Source of the DNA: Bacillota bacterium
GTDB taxonomy: Bacteria > Bacillota > Clostridia > Peptostreptococcales > Anaerovoracaceae
Length of the DNA: 22,181 bases
Assembly (NCBI GenBank): GCA_022706625.1
Contig: JAKJCD010000004.1
Span: 13,540-35,720 of the forward strand
Direction: 5' to 3'
Positions 15,739 through 21,561 of this stretch are shown piece by piece (positions within the stretch are counted from its first letter, which is position 1; each line of letters opens with the position of its first letter). The position numbers were made by a program, and so were the translations under genes. The notes beneath the pieces were generated by a model. That model was not told the DNA's origin and did no database searches. It saw only the letters and a list, made by a program, of their open reading frames with translations.

Positions 15739-17001
15739 TTATTCTGCGGGCACTGACGCTTGTATGCGTTTCAGGCAGGCAAATCTGGGAAGCCCGTTTT
15801 TCATAGGGCGATCGGGTTCCCCCTGTATCAGGGGGAGCGAATATTCTATAAAAGGCTGAAGGATGCCGTTGCCGGCTTCGTTTATCCATTTCCGGGGAAT
15901 TTTCTTTTCAGCATTTGCAACATCCGCTAAATCGGCAAGCCCGGTTTTACAGATATAAACACTGCCGGGTTCCCGCATCAGGGTGATCATCTTATCAGTG
16001 ATCCCCGATTCGGCGGCTTCGAAGGCGGCTTTCCCGGCTAGATAAGCCTCTTCCGCATCCGTGGCTGATGCCAGGTGAGCAGCGCAGCGCTGAAGAAGAC
16101 TCAACTCTATTCCTCTGACTTTTGCTTTCAATTTTGAATTGGCAAAGGCAGCAAGATTAGATGCAAGACCTCCCATCTTCGAATGGCCGAAAGCGTCCTT
16201 TTCCTTTGTGCTGTCGGTAAAATAGGAGGAAATGAATGTGTTGTTCTTGTCTTTTATACCTTCGGAAACAGCCACCAGCACATCGCCCTGCCGGTTGTAG
16301 ACCCGGGAAACGTCGGTCAAAAAATCTGCCATATCAAATGGGACCTCGGGAAGGTATATTAGATCCGGACCCGAGTCTTTGTCCTGTAAACGGGCCAGGG
16401 CGGAGGCTGCGGTCAGCCAGCCCGCATTTCTTCCCATGATCTCCACCACGGTAATTGAGCCGGTATCATATACTTTTGCATCCCGTCCTACTTCCATAAG
16501 GGTGGTGGCAATGTATTTTGCGGCGCTGCCGTATCCCGGGCAGTGATCAGTGCATGCCAGGTCGTTGTCTATGGTTTTGGGGATGCCCATAACGCGGCAT
16601 TCATAGTTATGCAAGGCAAGATAGCTGCTTATCTTGCTGCAGGTATCCATGGAATCGTTACCGCCGTTATAGAAAAAATAACGAATATTGTATTTTGTGA
16701 ATATGTGCAAGATTTGTTTATAGTCGGTATCATCCGATAAAAAGTCGGCCAGTTTATAGCGGCAAGTCCCTAGTACGGAAGAAGGGGTAAAGCGCATAAG
16801 AGACAATTCATCGGGGTCTTCCATTGTCAGGTCGTAAATCTTATCATCCAGAATGCCCTTGATGCCGTGAGCAGCGCCGTATACCTTCGTTACATTGGCG
16901 GAAGCCATGGCGGTTTCAATGCAGCCCAGAGCACTGGCATTGATAACCGAGGTCGGTCCTCCGGATTGACCTATCAAGACAGAGCCTGCTAATGTATTCA
17001 T
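15739..17001 (-). CDS. 6-phosphofructokinase, PPi-dependent type
   Basis: Phosphorylates fructose 6-phosphate in glycolysis, probably with pyrophosphate and reversibly. The 420 residues show the nucleotide or PPi loop GQSGGPTSVIN (residues 11-21), GGND (113-116), PKTIDND (141-147) and MGRNAGW. Two positions mark PPi use in this superfamily: Asp in GGND, where ATP enzymes have Gly (GGDG), and Lys in PKTIDND, where ATP enzymes have Gly. The ATG is preceded by GGAGGG. It is transcribed alone toward radA, and its terminator appears to lie in the radA coding sequence. The donor is inferred from these residues only. Confidence 0.9.
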   Translation of the reverse strand: MNTLAGSVLIGQSGGPTSVINASALGCIETAMASANVTKVYGAAHGIKGILDDKIYDLTMEDPDELSLMRFTPSSVLGTCRYKLADFLSDDTDYKQILHIFTKYNIRYFFYNGGNDSMDTCSKISSYLALHNYECRVMGIPKTIDNDLACTDHCPGYGSAAKYIATTLMEVGRDAKVYDTGSITVVEIMGRNAGWLTAASALARLQDKDSGPDLIYLPEVPFDMADFLTDVSRVYNRQGDVLVAVSEGIKDKNNTFISSYFTDSTKEKDAFGHSKMGGLASNLAAFANSKLKAKVRGIELSLLQRCAAHLASATDAEEAYLAGKAAFEAAESGITDKMITLMREPGSVYICKTGLADLADVANAEKKIPRKWINEAGNGILQPFIEYSLPLIQGEPDRPMKNGLPRFACLKRIQASVPAE

Positions 17002-17140
17002 ATTTATGCCCTCCAGAAAACAAGCGATAAAAAGAGTTCAGTGTTTTATAAATAACAGGATATCATCATCCCTCTTGAAAAACAAGGGATAAGGGATAAA
17101 GGCGGAGGGTCACTTTACCTCTCCGGCCGGCGCAGCTCTT
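17002..17140. other. Upstream region of the phosphofructokinase gene
   Basis: Gene-free. It contains the ribosome binding site of the minus-strand gene (CCCTCC at 17009), AT-rich sequence with a possible minus-strand TATAAA at 17045-17050 but no good -35, a small dyad (CTTG, AAAAA, CAAG near 17074-17086), and a tandem GGGATAA near 17086-17099. No coding potential seen. Confidence 0.5.
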
Positions 17141-17373
17141 AAATCAGCTAAAACCGTCGAAAATTGCATTCTGTGTATAACAAACAGCAAAAATAGAGGC
17201 TTAAACTCTTGAAAAACTCCGTGAAATCAGCTAAATTTTGAAAAAAAGCAATCTGTGTATAACAAAATGCCATTTTGTTATACACAAACTCGTCTTTCTT
17301 TGGTTTTTAGCTGATTTTGTGAGTTGTATTCCTTAAACCGGGGCAGATATTAAGCATTATTTATACACAGAAT
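17141..17373. repeat. Symmetric repeat cluster with four DnaA-box matches
   Basis: AAATCAGCTAAA occurs at 17141-17152 and 17224-17235, and inverted at 17306-17317. Each is followed, after 18 or 19 bases, by TGTGTATAAC (17172, 17254, and inverted ending at 17286). A fourth TTATACACA is at 17361-17369. TGTGTATAACAAAATG at 17254-17269 and its exact reverse complement at 17271-17286 flank a single C. The outer ATTCTGTGTATAA (17168-17180) and TTATACACAGAAT (17361-17373) form perfect 13-base inverted ends. All four TTATACACA sites match the DnaA box consensus TTATNCACA. Function unknown. Confidence 0.85.
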
Positions 17374-17488
17374 CGATATAGGGGCAAAAAAAGATAACGG
17401 CATCCACCTGTTTTGATGTGGGCTTGGAAGAATTGGAGGACATATCTCCGGACGAAACATAAAAGAAGTTTTCACGCTAATAAAAATG

Positions 17489-17516
17489 TTTTAAGTAAAT
17501 GGAAAAGTGATATAAT
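17489..17516 (+). promoter_or_regulatory. Promoter of folD with extended -10
   Basis: TATAAT at 17511-17516 is preceded by TGA (TGATATAAT), an extended -10. The -35 is poor (TTTTAA at 17489, 16-base spacing). The leader to folD would be about 118 bases. I compared it with the tetrahydrofolate riboswitch from memory and saw no match. Confidence 0.55.
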
Positions 17517-17604
17517 AACGGCTGCATCATAAAAGATAATAAATAAGTGCAGTGACATTAATTACTGTTGACTATGATATTATTGGACTAGCCTTTCGTC
17601 ATTT

Positions 17605-17639
17605 GTCATTACGAGGATATTAAGCTATGGAGGAATCGC
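17605..17639 (+). repeat. Degenerate GTCATTGCGAGG-type repeat carrying the folD binding site
   Basis: GTCATTACGAGG at 17605-17616 followed by AAGC and GAGGAATCGCC resembles dispersed intergenic elements of the form GTCATTGCGAGG...GGCAATC known from several bacteria. The GGAGGA used by folD lies within it. Resemblance judged by eye. Confidence 0.35.
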
Positions 17640-17640
17640 C

Positions 17641-18489
17641 ATGCTGTTAAAAGGAAAACCAGCGGCGGACATAATAAAAGATCAAATTATTGATAGTATA
17701 AAAATGCTGGGATATAAAGGGCAAATCCTCCCCAAAATCGTTATCCTGCGTGTGGGAGAAAGACCCGATGATATAGCCTATGAAAAGAGGGTGATCAAAA
17801 ACTGCGAAACAGTTGGTCTTTTGGCTGAGATAAAGGCACTGGCAGAAGACGTTGGCATTGAGGATTTTTTGGAGGTCCTGGAAAAGCTGAATATGGATCC
17901 AAATACGCATGGGATATTGATATTCAGGCCTTTGCCATTAAACCTTGACATTAAAAAAATCAGTGTTGCCATTAAAGCTGAAAAGGATATTGATGGCATG
18001 AGCCCGACAAACATAGCGAAGGTGTTTGCGGGTGACATTAATGCAATGGCCCCCTGTACGGCGGAGGCTGCCGTAGAACTGTTGAAGCATTATTATCCGG
18101 ACCTTGCCGGGAAAAGAGCAGTCATTGTCAACCGAAGCATGGTGTTGGGCAAACCTCTTTCGATGCTATTGCTGAGAGAAAATGCAACTGTAACCATCTG
18201 TCACTCCAAAACAGAGAATCTTGCCGGTATAACATCTCAGGCAGATATTGTTGTCACCGGGGTCGGGAGAGGAAGGTTCTTCGGACCGGAATACTTTTCG
18301 AAAGACTGTATCGTGGTGGATGCGGGGATCAATTTCGTTGACGGGCAGCTGTGCGGAGATGTGGATTTTGAAATGACGGAGGCAAAGGTGCAGGCCATCA
18401 CTCCGGTGCCGGGAGGCTTGGGTGCTGTAACATCAATGGTTTTGCTGCGCAATGTTATAAAGGGTATGCAGCTGCAGGGCGTAAAATAA
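17641..18489 (+). CDS. folD: FolD-family methylenetetrahydrofolate dehydrogenase (divergent active site)
   Basis: Enzyme of one-carbon metabolism that oxidises 5,10-methylene-THF; normal FolD also hydrolyses methenyl-THF. The 282 residues have the FolD order: RVGERPDDIAY, the GILIFRPLPLNLD segment, KDIDGMSPTN, the Rossmann region VIVNRSMVLGKPLSMLLL, CHSKT, and the end TPVPGGLGAVTSM. Aligned without gaps from Tyr47 (human Tyr52) to Gly59, the catalytic Lys (human Lys56) is Val51. Gln100 is Phe95, while the Asp (human Asp125) is kept as Asp118. So the dehydrogenase fold is present, but cyclohydrolase activity is doubtful. GGAGGA precedes the ATG. The formate channel gene follows by 20 bases. 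Confidence 0.9.
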   Translation: MLLKGKPAADIIKDQIIDSIKMLGYKGQILPKIVILRVGERPDDIAYEKRVIKNCETVGLLAEIKALAEDVGIEDFLEVLEKLNMDPNTHGILIFRPLPLNLDIKKISVAIKAEKDIDGMSPTNIAKVFAGDINAMAPCTAEAAVELLKHYYPDLAGKRAVIVNRSMVLGKPLSMLLLRENATVTICHSKTENLAGITSQADIVVTGVGRGRFFGPEYFSKDCIVVDAGINFVDGQLCGDVDFEMTEAKVQAITPVPGGLGAVTSMVLLRNVIKGMQLQGVK

Positions 18490-18509
18490 ATCAAATCGGA
18501 GAAAAAGCT

Positions 18510-19343
18510 ATGGAGAAAAGGGTATTAAAACCCGCTGAAGTTCTGGACAGTGTTATTGAAGTTTCTGTCGGCAAGGCGGCCGGGGGCTTCATCAAATTAC
18601 TGCTCCTCGGCATCCTGGCAGGTGCTTTTATCGCTTTTGCCGCCGAGGGCTCCAATATGGCGGCATTCAACCTCTTAGCGAAACCTGAGACATTCGGCTT
18701 GGGCAAGGTATTGGCGGGAGCTGTATTCGGAACGGGCCTGATGCTGGTAGTTTTGGCCGGGGGAGAGCTCTTTACGGGAAATACTCTGATATTGGCCGCT
18801 GTCTGTGAAAAGAAAGTCAATGCAGCAAAGATGCTGAGAAACTGGGCCGTAGTATATGCCGGAAATCTTCTGGGATCAGTCTTCATAGCTTATATGATAG
18901 TCCAATCGGGGCTGTTTTCAAGCGGAGGAGACTTACTTGGAGCTGTTACCTTGAGAATAGCGACTTATAAGGTGAATCTTAGTTTTCCCGCAGCATTTTA
19001 TCTAGGGATAATGTGCAATTGGCTGGTGTGTCTCGCTGTCTGGCTGTCTTTTGCCGCGGATACCATGGCCGGGAAGATTTTTGCCATCTTCTTTCCTATC
19101 TGGCTGTTTATAACTTCCGGATTTGAACACAGTGTTGCAAATATGTACTATATCCCGGCAGGGATCATGATAAAGAACGTTCCGGCCTTTTTGAAACTCT
19201 CCGGCCTTGATCCAGTCGCTTTAGAGGCTCTCTCTTGGGCCGGTTTCTTTTTCGACAATCTGATCCCGGTCACTCTGGGCAACATCGTCGGAGGCGGTCT
19301 TTTCGTCGGCATGGCCTATTGGTACATATATAAAAAAGCTTAG
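18510..19343 (+). CDS. Formate/nitrite transporter (FNT) family channel
   Basis: Pentameric membrane channel for small monovalent anions such as formate or nitrite. The 277 residues show about six hydrophobic segments and the FNT motifs AGGELFTGNT, LGIMCNWLVCLAVWL and GFEHSVANMYYIPAG, the last holding the central-pore His. GGAG lies 12 bases before the ATG. It starts 20 bases after folD, which suggests a joint transcript and favours formate as the substrate; the sequence alone does not settle formate against nitrite or hydrosulfide. Confidence 0.92.
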   Translation: MEKRVLKPAEVLDSVIEVSVGKAAGGFIKLLLLGILAGAFIAFAAEGSNMAAFNLLAKPETFGLGKVLAGAVFGTGLMLVVLAGGELFTGNTLILAAVCEKKVNAAKMLRNWAVVYAGNLLGSVFIAYMIVQSGLFSSGGDLLGAVTLRIATYKVNLSFPAAFYLGIMCNWLVCLAVWLSFAADTMAGKIFAIFFPIWLFITSGFEHSVANMYYIPAGIMIKNVPAFLKLSGLDPVALEALSWAGFFFDNLIPVTLGNIVGGGLFVGMAYWYIYKKA

Positions 19344-19372
19344 GCCTTGCCGCACAGACAGATTACGGACTC

Positions 19373-19404
19373 TTGACATGAACCGTCCGCTCCTTTCATA
19401 TAAT
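19373..19404 (+). promoter_or_regulatory. Promoter of the holin-like gene with a long spacer
   Basis: A perfect -35 TTGACA (19373-19378) and a perfect -10 TATAAT (19399-19404) are 20 bases apart, longer than the usual 17; CATATA at 19397 would give 18. GTCCGC in the spacer (19385-19390) is the inverse of GCGGAC (19420-19425) between the ribosome binding site and the start, so RNA starting upstream could fold over the site. Confidence 0.6.
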
Positions 19405-19428
19405 TGATTGATAGGGAGGGCGGACAGT

Positions 19429-19719
19429 ATGGAAAACATTTTATCTTTCATAAGGCCGGAACTGTTTATACTGGTTATTTTTTTATATTGTGCGGGATTG
19501 TTTCTAAAGCTTTATAAAGGGTTTAACAGGGACTGGATGATACCTTATATACTGCTGGCGTTAAGCTTTATAATGACCCTGGCCTATGTCAGTGTTTATT
19601 TGAATCAAGGTTTCGCCCCGGCGGTAATTGTGTCAGTAGTTATTCAATCAGTTCTTATCGCAGCTGTTACGGTTTTCGGAAACGAACTGATACAACAGGC
19701 CAAAAAGAGGAACGAATAG
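19429..19719 (+). CDS. Holin-like small membrane protein
   Basis: A 96-residue protein with three hydrophobic segments (about residues 8-24, 36-55 and 62-84) and a charged end (QQAKKRNE). The layout, with a start like MENILSFIRPELFILVIFLY and VFGNELIQQAKK at the end, resembles phage holins of the Hol44 / holin superfamily V type. No endolysin or other phage gene is nearby, so it is an orphan and may have a host role. The ATG at 19429 with GGGAGG nine bases before is preferred to the upstream in-frame start at 19408. It has its own promoter. Confidence 0.65.
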   Translation: MENILSFIRPELFILVIFLYCAGLFLKLYKGFNRDWMIPYILLALSFIMTLAYVSVYLNQGFAPAVIVSVVIQSVLIAAVTVFGNELIQQAKKRNE

Positions 19720-19759
19720 ATGGTTATTTAAGCCGGGCAAAGGGCATCCTATTATACAA

Positions 19760-19796
19760 CCGTTGCGAATCTATGATACGCACGGTTTCGTAACGG
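19760..19796 (+). other. Hairpin before the DUF3787-like gene
   Basis: CCGTTGCGAA at 19760-19769 and TTCGTAACGG at 19787-19796 form a ten-pair RNA stem with one G-U pair and a 17-base loop. It ends ten bases before the GGAGG of the next gene. No T-run follows on the plus strand. Confidence 0.55.
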
Positions 19797-19819
19797 AAAA
19801 ATGTATGGAGGATAGCGAT

Positions 19820-20002
19820 ATGACTGACGAAAAAGAAAAGAAAGACAAAAAAGAAAAGAGGGATCCGGAAACTACAATACCCTCTTTTACGACTTTTCCC
19901 ATAGCAAATTCTCACACCATCGATATCGATTCAAGAGTGACCACCCCCTCGGAAGACGATCTTATTGAAGGAAGAGAATGGGTCAATATGAATCAAAAGT
20001 AA
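19820..20002 (+). CDS. Small DUF3787-like protein
   Basis: A 60-residue hydrophilic protein: a highly charged Lys/Glu/Asp start (MTDEKEKKDKKEKRD), a middle with HTIDIDSRV, and the end PSEDDLIEGREWVNMNQK. The last part resembles the C-terminal motif of DUF3787 proteins of Clostridia (PSE..., then EWVxxNxK). The ATG at 19820 has GGAGG eight bases before; the open frame upstream to 19763 lacks such support. No membrane segment and no known function. It is convergent with the glycosyltransferase gene, eight bases away. Confidence 0.65.
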   Translation: MTDEKEKKDKKEKRDPETTIPSFTTFPIANSHTIDIDSRVTTPSEDDLIEGREWVNMNQK

Positions 20003-20010
20003 TTCGGGTC

Positions 20011-21513
20011 TCATGGGTATCTGTTATTGTTTTGTTTCTTGATCTCATTCAAAAAATCATTGAATGAGTCATCGGGCCGCTCTCGATAAAATTCGAGGAT
20101 GTTTTCGATTTTAATGCCCAGGCCCTCCTGTTTTTCCCGATAGAATTCCAGGAGGTGCTTTTTCTTAATGCTCATTAGCTGCTGTTTGTTCCTGTAAAAA
20201 TCCCAAAGCTTATCTTTCCTGGCACCCAGATCATGCTGCCTTTCACGCAGCAGGTCGATGAGGCGGTCAAGCTTGAATCCGAACTCCTCTTTGAGTTTTT
20301 TGATATCATTGAAAGATGCGAGTTTTCTGCTTTGGGCATCATTTTCGGAAATATATTTCCCGATGACTATCTGATACCGCTCCCATGCGGTTTTAACAGC
20401 ATCCTCCCAGGACAGATATACCTTGTCGGAGGCATTATCACCAATACGTTTCAGGATGTCGGTATTGTCGCAGGCAAACAGTATGGCCTCGGCCAGATCA
20501 ACGGCATTTTCATCAGCAAGGAGGGCAGTCTCCATATGTACCACCCGCTCCGCGGCACAGCTGTTTTTTATCAGAAGGCTGGGACAGGCGCAGGCTGCCG
20601 CTTCGGATACCACGATGCCGTTTGTATCATATGTAGAGGGAAACAGAAACATGTTCGCCAAAGTATAATAGGCCCTGAGCAGTTCTCGATCATATACCGC
20701 CCCGGTAAATATGCAATCCTCCGAAAGCCCGCATTCCTTTGCATAGCTTTGTATGCTGGGGCGGTCGTAGCCGTCGCCGACAAAAACCATTTTAAATCGC
20801 CGGCCTCGCTGCTTTACGAGTTTCAAGGCATCAATAGTAAGGCGGTTTCCCTTGTACCACATCATGCGGCCTACAAAGAGAAAGACAGGTATATCCGGTT
20901 CGAGCTCATGCTCTTTGCGAAGCCGGTCAACGAGTCGTGTATCTGCAGTACCCCTCGGGAAATCCGTGCCGTTCTCCATGATTATATAATCCCCTTCATA
21001 ACCGAAGGCTCTCATGTTTTCCCCGGCTCCCCGGGATACAGCCCAGACCTCATCGGAGGCATTTATATTGGAAAGCAGAAATTTCGCCGAAGCAGTCCTG
21101 ATGGGGTCATAAGGGAGGACTTTTTGAAAATCGATGTCGAATTTGGTGTGATATGTAAAGACGATAGGGATGTCATTACTGAAACGCATTACTCGTGCCA
21201 GCACAGCGGAAGAAAAAGGGCAGTGGGAATGGATGATATCCATTCCAGTTTTCCTCAGGCGGTTTACGGAAAAGGGGTCAAAGGGATAGCCGGCTCGATA
21301 GCTCAGCTTTCTTCCGACTTTTGCGCTGGGATAGCGGATCACCTCGTAAGGATAATCATCTGATATATTTGGATACCAAGGCGTGGCAACAACCGCTCTG
21401 CCGTAGTTTTTCTGGATCTCAAAAGCATAGTTGGCAGCCGCATTGGACACACCGTCGATAGTTGGTGGAAAAGAGTCGTTAAAAATACCAACTGTCAGCT
21501 CCGTTTTAGCCAC
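20011..21513 (-). CDS. GT4-family glycosyltransferase with C-terminal repeat domain
   Basis: GT-B fold glycosyltransferase, 500 residues, likely a glycolipid or cell-envelope sugar transferase acting at the inner face of the membrane. N-terminal domain: FNDSFPPTIDGVSN (11-24), IIHSHCPF (93-100), FTYHTKFD (119-126). C-terminal domain: FVGRMMWYKGN (213-223), FVGDGYDRP (244-252), and the donor-site segment FPSTYDTNGIVVSEAAA, where the usual E-x7-E is Asp296-x7-Glu304. After residue 395 comes a charged helical tail with an 18-residue repeat. The start is GTG at 21513 with GGAGGA six bases before; a nearby ATG is out of frame. The upstream gene on the same strand ends 36 bases away, so they may be co-transcribed. 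Confidence 0.88.
   Translation of the reverse strand: MAKTELTVGIFNDSFPPTIDGVSNAAANYAFEIQKNYGRAVVATPWYPNISDDYPYEVIRYPSAKVGRKLSYRAGYPFDPFSVNRLRKTGMDIIHSHCPFSSAVLARVMRFSNDIPIVFTYHTKFDIDFQKVLPYDPIRTASAKFLLSNINASDEVWAVSRGAGENMRAFGYEGDYIIMENGTDFPRGTADTRLVDRLRKEHELEPDIPVFLFVGRMMWYKGNRLTIDALKLVKQRGRRFKMVFVGDGYDRPSIQSYAKECGLSEDCIFTGAVYDRELLRAYYTLANMFLFPSTYDTNGIVVSEAAACACPSLLIKNSCAAERVVHMETALLADENAVDLAEAILFACDNTDILKRIGDNASDKVYLSWEDAVKTAWERYQIVIGKYISENDAQSRKLASFNDIKKLKEEFGFKLDRLIDLLRERQHDLGARKDKLWDFYRNKQQLMSIKKKHLLEFYREKQEGLGIKIENILEFYRERPDDSFNDFLNEIKKQNNNRYP
20053..20268 (-). repeat. Four 18-residue repeats in the glycosyltransferase tail
   Basis: Residues 416-487 divide into four units of 18: DRLIDLLRERQHDLGARK, DKLWDFYRNKQQLMSIKK, KHLLEFYREKQEGLGIKI and ENILEFYRERPDDSFNDF. 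The pattern is x-x-L-L-[DE]-F-Y-R-x-[KR]-Q. It predicts amphipathic helix, possibly a coiled coil or membrane-surface helix. Codons have diverged, so the repeat is old. Confidence 0.8.
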
Positions 21514-21531
21514 AGCATCTCCTCCGTACTG

Positions 21532-21561
21532 TCAGTTTAATTCACACTATCAGTTTAATTC
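21532..21561. repeat. 12-base direct repeat at the metalloprotease stop codon
   Basis: TCAGTTTAATTC occurs at 21532-21543 and 21550-21561, 18 bases apart. The second copy encodes (minus strand) the last codons and TGA stop of the metalloprotease gene; the first duplicates that end just downstream. Confidence 0.85.

Noticed and set aside
15818..15836. Eight-base perfect hairpin (TCCCCCTG, TAT, CAGGGGGA) as a radA terminator
   Set aside because: No T-run follows on either strand; it lies within phosphofructokinase codons.
17168..17373. A clear MITE call for the repeat cluster
   Set aside because: Inverted ends are perfect for 13 bases, but no target duplication is seen at the edges and one AAATCAGCTAAA copy lies outside the ends, so I left it as an open question.
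17382..17462. Short open stretch that reads like a protein end (GLEELEDISPDET, then stop)
   Set aside because: No start codon with a binding site and only 26 codons; too short to tell a gene remnant from chance.
17517..17640. Possible tetrahydrofolate riboswitch before folD
   Set aside because: The conserved core and pseudoknot elements are not recognisable, and only weak AT-rich dyads are present.
20233..21363. Open frame of 376 codons on the plus strand opposite the glycosyltransferase
   Set aside because: It lies wholly opposite a gene with clear GT4 motifs, its product shows no recognisable motif, and its length follows from the codon use of the real gene.
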